18,120 nt of DNA from an uncultured Sphingobium sp. GTDB lineage: Bacteria > Pseudomonadota > Alphaproteobacteria > Sphingomonadales > Sphingomonadaceae. The translations under genes and the position numbers were made by a program. Positions within the stretch are counted from its first letter, which is position 1. Each line of letters begins with the position of its first letter. The DNA is taken from the NCBI GenBank assembly GCA_946479185.1, contig CAMLFF010000031.1, positions 1 to 18,120 of the forward strand. The letters are read 5' to 3'. The notes beneath the pieces are model-generated. The model did no database searches, was not told the origin of the DNA, and saw nothing but the letters and a program-made list of their open reading frames with translations. Below are positions 8,350 through 14,612 of the stretch, in pieces.

Positions 8350-8976
8350 ATGGTCAATAACACACACACAGCCCCCGAAAATTCCGCCACCACGCAGACG
8401 GAGGACCCCTTCGACCTGTTCGCGCAATGGCTGGCAGATGCCCGCGCGAGCGAGCCTAACGATCCTGAAGCGATGGCCGTTTCCACGGTGGACGCACAGG
8501 GGCGCCCCTCCACGCGGATGGTGCTGCTCAAGGGACATAGTGCGCAGGGCTTCATCTTCTACACGAATTTTGAGAGCCGCAAGGCAGGCGAACTGCTCGC
8601 CAATCCTAATGCGGCGATCCTCTTCCACTGGAAATCGCTGCGTCGCCAAATCCGCATTGAGGGTAGCGTAGCGGCGGTCGATGCCGTGACAGCAGACGCG
8701 TATTTCGCGACGCGTCCACGTGTCTCGCAGATCGGCGCCTGGGCATCGGATCAGTCGCGTCCCTTGGATGCGCGCGAGACGTTCGAGGCGCGGATCGCTG
8801 AGGTCGAGGCGCGCTTTGAGGGTCAGCCCGTGCCGCGCCCCCCGCACTGGTCCGGCTTCTGCGTCGTGCCACGCGCCATAGAATTCTGGCTCGACCGTGC
8901 CTATCGCCTGCATGAGCGCACCCGCTATGAGGCCGATGGCGCAGGCGGTTGGACATCAGGCATGCTTTATCCGTGA
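8350..8976 (+). CDS. pdxH: Pyridoxamine/pyridoxine 5'-phosphate oxidase
   Basis: This 208-residue FMN flavoenzyme oxidises pyridoxamine or pyridoxine 5'-phosphate to pyridoxal 5'-phosphate (vitamin B6 salvage and de novo finishing step). Family blocks are RPSTRMVLLKG (52-62), GFIFYTNFESRKAGEL (67-82), FHWKSLRRQIRIEG (92-105), SQIGAWASDQS (126-136), PPHWSGFCV (164-172), EFW (178-180) and the substrate-contact RLH (186-188). The C-terminus reads WTSGMLYP where E. coli PdxH ends with an RLAP motif, so the C-terminal arginine is replaced. R186 and H188, equivalents of R197/H199, are kept. The ATG at 8350 has AGGAA at 8339-8343. The cation efflux gene starts 7 bases after its stop, which implies co-transcription. 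Confidence 0.96.
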   Translation: MVNNTHTAPENSATTQTEDPFDLFAQWLADARASEPNDPEAMAVSTVDAQGRPSTRMVLLKGHSAQGFIFYTNFESRKAGELLANPNAAILFHWKSLRRQIRIEGSVAAVDAVTADAYFATRPRVSQIGAWASDQSRPLDARETFEARIAEVEARFEGQPVPRPPHWSGFCVVPRAIEFWLDRAYRLHERTRYEADGAGGWTSGMLYP

Positions 8977-8983
8977 GGGCGAG

Positions 8984-9925
8984 ATGACCCTGGCCCACGG
9001 AGCGCACGAGAAGCATCTGGCGACGAGCGGCGCGCTCAATCGCAAGGCCGCGCTGGCCAGCGTTGCCGTTGCGATCGTGCTGGCCGCGCTCAAGGCCTAT
9101 GCCGTCTGGCGCACGGGCTCCATCGCGATGCTGGGTTCGCTCGCGGATACCGGGCTGGATCTGGTTGCGAGCCTCGTCACCCTGTTCGCGGTGCGCGTCG
9201 CAGCGGTGCCAGCCGATCAAGAGCATCGCTTCGGCCATGGCAAGGCGGAGGCGCTGGCGGCTTTGTTCCAGGTGGCGCTCATCAGTGTCGCCGCGCTCAC
9301 GATTATCGTACGCTCCGTGGACCGCTTGGGTAGCAAGACCGCGCCGGCGGACTTCGAATATGGCGTCGGCGTTTCGATCTTCGCAATGTTGCTCACGGTC
9401 GTGCTCGTTGCCTATCAGGCGCGAATCATCCGCGAGACAGGCTCGGTCGCCATCAGTGCGGATAATCTCCATTACCGCAGCGATCTGATGCTCAACGCCT
9501 CGGTCATCGCCGCGTTGCTACTGGAGGCGCTGTTATCCCTCCGAGGCGCAGATGCACTGTTCGGCGTCGGCATCGGGCTGTGGCTCGCCTTCAGCGCCTG
9601 GCGCACGGCGATGCACGCCATCGATCAGCTGATGGACAAGGAATGGCCAGCGGACAAGCGCGATCACTTCCTCGCCGTGGCGCAGCGTCATCCGGCGCTG
9701 GAGGGCATCCACGATCTGCGGACCCGCACGAGCGGCTCACAGGATTTCGTGCAGTTCCACATCTGGGTCGACCCCGATATGACCGTGGCACAGGCCCACC
9801 GCGTGATGGATGAGGTAGAAGCCACGCTGCACACGGAATTCCCGACGCTCGAGATTTTGATCCATCCTGATCCGGTGGGGCATGTGGATCAGGGGGATGG
9901 GGTTGTGGCGACGGTGCGAGGCTGA
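8984..9925 (+). CDS. fieF: Cation diffusion facilitator (FieF/YiiP-like metal efflux)
   Basis: This 313-residue inner-membrane antiporter of the CDF family exports Zn2+, Fe2+ or Cd2+ in exchange for protons. The transmembrane metal site of the DD-HD type is visible: D55-x3-D59 in SLADTGLDL and H163-x3-D167 in HYRSD, as in E. coli FieF. The HRFGHGKAEA loop (81-90) follows TM2. Six hydrophobic segments lie at roughly 22-42, 50-72, 90-112, 126-146, 168-188 and 190-210. The cytoplasmic domain (about 215-300) carries candidate dimer-interface metal ligands H236, H243, H259, H272, H294 and D296. The ATG at 8984 was chosen because it follows the pdxH stop by 7 bases and has a GAGGG site; upstream in-frame ATGs lie inside pdxH. 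Metal preference cannot be read from sequence alone. The symbol is by family. Confidence 0.9.
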   Translation: MTLAHGAHEKHLATSGALNRKAALASVAVAIVLAALKAYAVWRTGSIAMLGSLADTGLDLVASLVTLFAVRVAAVPADQEHRFGHGKAEALAALFQVALISVAALTIIVRSVDRLGSKTAPADFEYGVGVSIFAMLLTVVLVAYQARIIRETGSVAISADNLHYRSDLMLNASVIAALLLEALLSLRGADALFGVGIGLWLAFSAWRTAMHAIDQLMDKEWPADKRDHFLAVAQRHPALEGIHDLRTRTSGSQDFVQFHIWVDPDMTVAQAHRVMDEVEATLHTEFPTLEILIHPDPVGHVDQGDGVVATVRG

Positions 9926-9942
9926 GCCGTTTTTGTCCCGGA
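9925..9942 (+). repeat. Left copy of imperfect direct repeat flanking the low-GC gene
   Basis: AGCCGTT-TTTG-TCCCGGA begins on the last base of the fieF stop codon. It matches AGCCGTT-A-TCCCGGA at 10809-10823, the difference being the centre (TTTG versus A). Together they bracket the low-GC segment. This may be a target-site or attachment-site remnant (inference). Confidence 0.5.
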
Positions 9943-9969
9943 TCGGGTAAGCTTCGAAACACGGAGCGA

Positions 9970-9998
9970 TTGTGACTATGAGAACTCCTTGTTACTCC
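9970..9998 (+). promoter_or_regulatory. Weak candidate promoter for the low-GC gene
   Basis: TTGTGA (9970-9975) and TACTCC (9993-9998) are separated by 17 bases in the AT-richer leader of the gene that starts at 10042. The match to a sigma70 consensus is partial, and this is offered only because the cassette seems to bring its own leader. Confidence 0.2.
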
Positions 9999-10041
9999 TC
10001 AATGGGGCGAATTAGAAGATTTCGTCCAAATGGGGGGATAG

Positions 10042-10803
10042 ATGCTCGGGAAACTGTTCGGCAGGAAGAAAGAAGAAGTAGTCGCTGAGGATTTTGCGGC
10101 GCAGAAGGCCGCGCTGCTTGATGCGGCGATCGAGGATGCGAAAGCGCAAAATCCTGTTGTCCATCTAAAGCTTGGCGCTCAAGATTTGGTTGAGCGGCTC
10201 TTGGTTAGCATGCAAAACGAGCGCGGAGTGCACGTTGAATCTTTGCTAGCAGTCCTAGGATCGCTGGCAGGGTTTTGCTGCTTACATGGCTGCCTAAAAC
10301 AGGCCGAAGCTTTAGGTCGGAACACCAGAGAGTGCGGAATTGTCGATTTCGAGACAGCCGAAGGCGAACGCTACTATCTAGGGCCTCCTATCAATGCGCT
10401 GTTGGGTGAAAGCAACCTCTCCCTTCTCGCGCTGGTCATGGGTATGATCAATCATCTTGGAAGTCAGGACTACCCAGACTTTCCTGAGCTTGCCAAACAT
10501 GTCGTTGGTACTTTTGGCAAACCGGAATTCGGGATCCCTCGAATCCCCGATCAACATCAGCCTGGCGATCTCCCGATCAACTATGTCCGTGCGATATGGC
10601 CCCAAACTCTACCGCACATCGAGGCGCGAGTGCCGATTTTGCAAGAGCGTGTGATGCTGTTTGGCTTTGCTATTCAGACCGTCATGGAAATGGGCAAGGA
10701 TGTTATCCCGCCAGCCCTGGCAGGAAGATTGGTGATGGAATGTGCGGTGCCAATGTCGAAGGTTGATCCAGCTGCGCTTTGGCCCAGTGATGACAGCGCT
10801 TAA
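10042..10803 (+). CDS. Hypothetical protein on a low-GC segment, probably acquired
   Basis: This is a 253-residue protein that I do not recognise. The N-terminus is basic (MLGKLFGRKK), followed by an Ala/Glu-rich helix (about 11-36). No signal peptide or clear membrane span is present; a mildly hydrophobic stretch (67-84) contains C79, C80 and C84. Other visible blocks are YYLGPPINALLGE (111-123), PEFGIPRIPDQHQPGDLPINYVRAIWP and a C-terminal ALWP. Base use differs from neighbours: three sampled 60-base lines have 27-30 G+C, against 41 of 60 in a fieF line, and codons such as CTA, TTG and GTT are frequent. ATG 10042 is preceded by a GGGGGG run 4 bases away. It ends 10 bases from the convergent gene. 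An imperfect direct repeat flanks it. Probably cytoplasmic; function unknown. Confidence 0.8.
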   Translation: MLGKLFGRKKEEVVAEDFAAQKAALLDAAIEDAKAQNPVVHLKLGAQDLVERLLVSMQNERGVHVESLLAVLGSLAGFCCLHGCLKQAEALGRNTRECGIVDFETAEGERYYLGPPINALLGESNLSLLALVMGMINHLGSQDYPDFPELAKHVVGTFGKPEFGIPRIPDQHQPGDLPINYVRAIWPQTLPHIEARVPILQERVMLFGFAIQTVMEMGKDVIPPALAGRLVMECAVPMSKVDPAALWPSDDSA

Positions 10804-10808
10804 ACTAT

Positions 10809-10823
10809 AGCCGTTATCCCGGA
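10809..10823 (+). repeat. Right copy of imperfect direct repeat flanking the low-GC gene
   Basis: AGCCGTT-A-TCCCGGA overlaps the stop codon (TTA at 10814-10816) of the convergent serine-hydrolase-like gene. It pairs with the copy at 9925-9942. Confidence 0.5.
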
Positions 10824-11941
10824 AACCGCCGCGCTACCCGCGCCATCGCAGCATTCAACGCTTCCATGTCCTCCTCGCGCGTGATGCCCAGCCGCACGAT
10901 CGTCAGCCCTTGCTCGGGGGAGACGAGCACGAACTGCCCGCGTTGGCCGACGGCAGCCAAAATCCCCGCGCTCGCTTGGCCGGGGAACAGCGGCGTGTCG
11001 TCACTTCCGCGATTGAGCCATAAATGCCCGCCATAGGCCGGGTTCGCCGCCGAGGGCGCGGTCATGAAGTCGAACCAGGGTTCGGCGATTAGCTGGTGGC
11101 CATGCGCCTCGCCTCGCGTGCGGATCAACTCGCCAAGCGCAGCATAATCGCGGGCGGTCATGTGCATGTTGGAGCCTGCGATCAGCGTGCCGCTCGCATC
11201 ATATTCCGGCACGAAGTCCTGCAGGTGCAGCGGGCCGGAGACGCGCGCGGCGAGGAAGCGGGCCATGGCGTCGCGGCGCACCGTTGCATCGCGGCTGCGC
11301 GTGAGCCGGTCGGTCATGATGCCCGCCAGGATCATGCTGGAGCCGCCGCTCTCATTGAAGGTCGCGCCATCGGGATGGATCAATGGTTTGGCCGCAGCAA
11401 AGGCAGCTTGGTCGCGCGCGCCTTCGCCCGCCAGCATCGCAAGCGCATCGCTATAATCGCCGGGCTGCCAGCCATCGCGATGTTGCAGGCCCGAGCTCAT
11501 GGTGAGCAATTGCCGGAGCGTGATCGCCGCGCGCGGATCGCCCGTCTGTTGCCAGGCGGCGACGGGGGCGGGATCATCGAGCGCGAGCAGGCCGTCCGAG
11601 ACCATCATGCCCGCGATCAGTCCGGTGACGGTGCGCGCCATCGCCCATGACTGGAAGCGGGTATCCGGACCGAAGCCGTCGGCATAGCGCTCTGCGATCA
11701 GCTTGCCGTCGCGCATCACGATGAGCGCGCGGGTCTCGCCGACCGAATCGCCTGAGTCGTCGAACAGCGGGTCGATCGCCTCTCGCAGTGAGAGCGCGGA
11801 GACGCCGCGACTATCCGCCAGCGTCGCATAGCGGCTGGAGGGGATATCCTGCGACGCCCCCCCGCCCGCCAGCAATCCGCCCGCCAGAAATGCGCCAGCG
11901 GCCAAAAGGGTGATCCATTGGCAAAGCTTTTTGATCTTCAT
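10814..11941 (-). CDS. Beta-lactamase-fold (serine hydrolase family) protein lacking its catalytic residues
   Basis: This 375-residue protein has an N-terminal membrane anchor or signal (MKIKKLCQWITLLAAGAFLAGGLLAG) and a class C beta-lactamase/6-aminohexanoate-hydrolase-type domain (Pfam Beta-lactamase, COG1680-like). The fold markers are clear: ALIVMRDGKLIAERY, RFQSWAMARTVTGLIAGMM, ITLRQLLTMSSGL, FNESGGSSMILAGI, YGGHLWLN and GQFVLVSPEQGLTIVRLG. Relatives read SWSMAKS with catalytic Ser and Lys; here those positions are A100 and R103. The catalytic Tyr of the FxYSS/YxN motif is replaced by E197. The frame is intact, so this is not decay by frameshift. Start: ATG 11941 with an AGGG site upstream; a GTG at 11959 is the alternative. 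It converges on the low-GC gene and diverges from the small cysteine protein. Confidence 0.85.
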   Translation of the reverse strand: MKIKKLCQWITLLAAGAFLAGGLLAGGGASQDIPSSRYATLADSRGVSALSLREAIDPLFDDSGDSVGETRALIVMRDGKLIAERYADGFGPDTRFQSWAMARTVTGLIAGMMVSDGLLALDDPAPVAAWQQTGDPRAAITLRQLLTMSSGLQHRDGWQPGDYSDALAMLAGEGARDQAAFAAAKPLIHPDGATFNESGGSSMILAGIMTDRLTRSRDATVRRDAMARFLAARVSGPLHLQDFVPEYDASGTLIAGSNMHMTARDYAALGELIRTRGEAHGHQLIAEPWFDFMTAPSAANPAYGGHLWLNRGSDDTPLFPGQASAGILAAVGQRGQFVLVSPEQGLTIVRLGITREEDMEALNAAMARVARRFPG

Positions 11942-11967
11942 CGCGCGCCGCCCTATCACGCCGCAGC

Positions 11968-12300
11968 ATGAAAGGGGATGCCAAGATCAGGATTCGTTTC
12001 TCGCGCTGGCTGTTTGCGCTGCCGGCGGCGCTCATCGCCTTTTACGTCGCGGTCAGCTGGCCGGGTTGGCAGCGGGAGGCCGGGCAAGCTGCCGGGCTTG
12101 GCGCGCGCATGACCTGCTCGTGCCGCTACATCGAGGGGCGCGATCTTCCCAGTTGCCAGAGCGATCTGGCAGGCATTCCGTGGATGGCGCTCGTGCGCTA
12201 CGCGGATGATCCGCAGGCGCGGCGCGTTACGGCGTCCGTGCCGATGATGGCGAGCAAATCGGCGGTGCTGAAACAGGATTTTGGTTGCCTGCCTGAGTGA
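11968..12300 (+). CDS. Small membrane-anchored protein with a CxC motif, unknown function
   Basis: This 110-residue protein has a basic N-terminus (MKGDAKIRIRFSR), one transmembrane or uncleaved signal segment (about 14-30, LFALPAALIAFYVAVSW) and an extracytoplasmic domain of about 75 residues. Four cysteines, C50, C52 (TCSCRY), C63 and C107, could form two disulfides. The block RVTASVPMMASKSAVL is distinctive. I do not recognise a named family. It seems to sit beside serine-hydrolase-family genes in sphingomonads (recollection, untested). The start is only 26 bases from the divergent start at 11941, and no clear ribosome-binding site precedes it, so it may be leaderless or coupled to an unseen signal. 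Confidence 0.75.
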   Translation: MKGDAKIRIRFSRWLFALPAALIAFYVAVSWPGWQREAGQAAGLGARMTCSCRYIEGRDLPSCQSDLAGIPWMALVRYADDPQARRVTASVPMMASKSAVLKQDFGCLPE

Positions 12301-12315
12301 AGCGGGAGAAGTAAG

Positions 12316-12343
12316 CGGGACCCCGCATCAAGTTCGGGATGAC
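12316..12343. repeat. Degenerate REP-like intergenic palindrome
   Basis: The short convergent spacer 12301-12367 contains CCCG...ATCAAG...CGGG followed by ATGAC. It resembles a worn copy of the ACCCCGGATCAAGTCCGGGGT-type intergenic repeats seen in many alphaproteobacterial genomes. An overlapping GCGG/CCGC stem (12315-12326) is also possible. It may act as a weak terminator for either converging gene. The family link is from memory. Confidence 0.35.
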
Positions 12344-12367
12344 TTGGTCAATGTGATAAGCTGGCTC

Positions 12368-13294
12368 TCAGTGCTTTCCCCGCACCTTCGCCACCATATG
12401 CACCACGCCCACCACCACAGCGCCGATGAGCAGGCCAAAGATCGCCGAGAGCAGAGCGCCCGTCGCCCACACGACCACAGCCGAATGGCTCAGCGCCTCA
12501 CTCGCCACATGCACGCCATGTGGCAAAGCCGAGAGCGCAGTCCCATCCAGTCCATGCAGAATGATGCCGCCCCCAACCCACAGCATTGCGGCCATGCCCA
12601 CGGTTTCCAAAAAGGCCAGCACGCCCGGCATCATGCGCACGAGACCCCGCCCGAGCGTCTGCATGAATGCGCTGTTCTTGCGCGCAAAATGCAGCCCGAT
12701 ATCGTCGAGCTTCACGATCAGACCCACTACGCCATAAACACCCACCGTCACGAGCAGGCCAACGACGATCAGCACGAAGGCTTGCGTGAGCAGTGGACGA
12801 TCTGCCACATCGGCAAGCGCAATCGCCATAATCTCGGCGGAGAGGATGAGATCGGTGCGGATGGCGCCGGAAACTTTCGTCTGCTCCAATATGGCCGGGT
12901 CGTCTGTGTTCAGCACGATCTCTTCGCCATGATGGCCGCCACGCACTGCCTCGATGATCTTCTCTGCGCCTTCAAAGCACAAAAACGCGCCGCCGATCAT
13001 CAGCAGCGGCGTGATCGCACCGGGGAGGAAGGCGCTGAGCAGCATGGCAGCGGGCAGCAGGATGAGCAGCTTGTTGCGGATCGAGCCGAGCGCGATCCGC
13101 CAGATCATCGGCAATTCCCGCTCGGGCGAGAAGCCGGTGACATAGGTAGGCGTGACGGCAGTATCGTCGACCACGACACCAGCCGCCTTCACGCTCGCCT
13201 TTCCGGCAGCGGCGGACACATCATCGACCGACGCCGCAGCAAGGCGGGCAATCGCGGCAACATCGTCGAGCAGGGCAGCAAGGCCGGACGCCAT
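12368..13294 (-). CDS. DUF808/YedI-family inner membrane protein
   Basis: This 308-residue protein of the DUF808 (E. coli YedI-like) family is a polytopic inner-membrane protein without assigned function. The family N-terminus MASGLAALLDDVAAIARLAAASVDDVSAAAGKA is complete, followed by the conserved DDTAVTPTYVTGFSPERELPMIWRIALGSIRNK block (43-76). Hydrophobic segments lie at about 75-108, 150-170, 172-196, 225-248 and 272-300, with a G-rich SAIFGLLIGAVVVGVVH end. FEGAEKIIEA (107-116) is also family-typical. Start 13294 has GGAGG 8 bases upstream. It runs in the same direction as ung but is 86 bases away, so it probably has its own promoter. Confidence 0.92.
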   Translation of the reverse strand: MASGLAALLDDVAAIARLAAASVDDVSAAAGKASVKAAGVVVDDTAVTPTYVTGFSPERELPMIWRIALGSIRNKLLILLPAAMLLSAFLPGAITPLLMIGGAFLCFEGAEKIIEAVRGGHHGEEIVLNTDDPAILEQTKVSGAIRTDLILSAEIMAIALADVADRPLLTQAFVLIVVGLLVTVGVYGVVGLIVKLDDIGLHFARKNSAFMQTLGRGLVRMMPGVLAFLETVGMAAMLWVGGGIILHGLDGTALSALPHGVHVASEALSHSAVVVWATGALLSAIFGLLIGAVVVGVVHMVAKVRGKH

Positions 13295-13380
13295 GAAGGA
13301 CGCCTCCGAATCAAGGGTTGGGAATTGGTGCCTTAATGCATGAAGGCGGAAAAGATCATCCGTTCGCGCAGAAATTCCAA

Positions 13381-14118
13381 TCAGGCGCTCAGTGCAAAGG
13401 GTTCGGGTGGAAGAGACCAGTCGATCTGTCCCCGCCCATTTGCTTCCAGAAACGCATTGGCCTTCGAGAAATGCCCGCAGCCAAAAAACCCTGCATAGGC
13501 CGAGAGCGGCGAGGGGTGCGGCGCGCGCAACACAAGGTGCTGCCCGCCCTCACTCACATCGCGCACAAAGCTCGCCTTCTTCTGCGCATAAGCGCCCCAG
13601 AGCATGAAGGCGACCGGCACTTCGCTGGCCGCCACCCGCGCGATCACGGCGTCGGTAAAACGCTCCCAGCCGCGATTGGCATGGGCGCCTGCCTTGCCCA
13701 TCTCCACCGTCAGCACGCTGTTGAGCAGAAGGACGCCCTGCTGCGCCCAGTGGATCAGATGACCGTGCCCCGGCGGCGTAAAGCCCACGTCACTGCGCAG
13801 TTCCTTGAAGATGTTGGCGAGGCTGGGCGGCGGCTTCACGCCGGGCGGCACCGAGAAGCAAAGCCCATGCGCTTGCCCCGGCCCATGATAGGGGTCCTGC
13901 CCCAGCATCACCACGCGCACCGCTGGCAGCGGCGTAAGCGCCAGCGCGTTGAACCAGTCCTGCCCGCGCGGGAAAATGGTCGCGCCATCCGCCTTGCGCG
14001 CCATCAGGTAGCGCTTGAGGTCGGCCATATAGGGCTTGGTAAATTCATCCGCGAGCGCCGCACGCCAACTGGCGTCGAGCGTGGCGGGCGGAGAGGGTTG
14101 ATCGGCAGCGCTATCCAT
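13381..14118 (-). CDS. ung: Uracil-DNA glycosylase, family 1
   Basis: This 245-residue family 1 UDG excises uracil from DNA to start base excision repair. Motif A GQDPYH is at 73-78 (water-activating D75), followed by GPGQAHGLCFSV (79-90). PPPSLANIFKEL, LLLNSVLTVEMGKAGAHANRGWE (DNA-contact region) and motif B HPSPLSA (201-207, catalytic H201) are all present, then FFGCGHFSKANAFLEANGRGQIDW. The protein is slightly longer than E. coli Ung (229) because of an N-terminal extension (MDSAADQPSPPATLD). It is monocistronic-looking: 49 bases separate its start from the fliS stop, and 86 bases separate its stop from the DUF808 gene start. Confidence 0.97.
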   Translation of the reverse strand: MDSAADQPSPPATLDASWRAALADEFTKPYMADLKRYLMARKADGATIFPRGQDWFNALALTPLPAVRVVMLGQDPYHGPGQAHGLCFSVPPGVKPPPSLANIFKELRSDVGFTPPGHGHLIHWAQQGVLLLNSVLTVEMGKAGAHANRGWERFTDAVIARVAASEVPVAFMLWGAYAQKKASFVRDVSEGGQHLVLRAPHPSPLSAYAGFFGCGHFSKANAFLEANGRGQIDWSLPPEPFALSA

Positions 14119-14167
14119 CGCGCCTGCCTATCGTGCGGGGATCATCCCTGCCAAGCTGGAAATCTTG

Positions 14168-14557
14168 TCAGCCGATTTGCGTCCATGCGTCGGCAATCTC
14201 GGCGATATAGCCGCGTGCCGTTGTCATCGCTTCATGATCGTTCGCGGCGGTCGCCTCCAGCATGCGGCGGCGCACTTCGCGATAGATGGTCGCCAGGCTG
14301 ATCGCGATTTCGCCACCGCGCTCGAAATCGAGGCTCGATTCCAGCGCGTGGAGAATGGCGAGCGCGCGCGTTTGCCGGTCGAGCGAGCGATTACGGTCGC
14401 CAATCTTGAGCGCCAGCGCAGCCGTATCGAGCGCAATCAGCAACTCGTCGAACAACACACGCACGAGCTGGTGCGGGGTCGCGCCTTCAACACGGCTACC
14501 GGTATCGATCGTCGCGTAACTGCGCGCTGCTCTCATCGGTTGCTGGGCCATGTACAT
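14168..14557 (-). CDS. fliS: Flagellin export chaperone FliS
   Basis: This 129-residue all-helical cytosolic chaperone binds the C-terminus of flagellin to prevent premature polymerisation before export. The sequence shows the FliS-type pattern: ARSYATIDTGSRVEGATPHQLVRVLFDELLIALDTAALALK, followed by RNRSLDRQTRALAILHALESSLDFERGGEIAISLATIYREVRRRMLEA and a helical end IAEIADAWTQI. Length matches the family (about 125-135). ATG 14557 was chosen because AAGGA lies 8 bases upstream; the second in-frame ATG (14551) would leave a spacer of 14. It is last in the fliD-fliS pair, 55 bases downstream of fliD. Flagellin itself is not in the window. Confidence 0.92.
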   Translation of the reverse strand: MYMAQQPMRAARSYATIDTGSRVEGATPHQLVRVLFDELLIALDTAALALKIGDRNRSLDRQTRALAILHALESSLDFERGGEIAISLATIYREVRRRMLEATAANDHEAMTTARGYIAEIADAWTQIG

Positions 14558-14612
14558 GCTCGTCGTCCTTGTTCTTCTTGGTCTTCACATCCGCGTCTGG
14601 CGAGCGCGGGGC

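Noticed and set aside
8215..8913. Upstream extension of the secreted-protein frame to 470 residues
   Set aside because: The extension lies opposite pdxH and would bury the signal peptide; the ATG at 8214 has a good ribosome-binding site.
9911..9934. Possible terminator after fieF (stem plus T5)
   Set aside because: The T-run is present but the preceding stems are three or four pairs and mutually exclusive, so an intrinsic terminator is not convincing.
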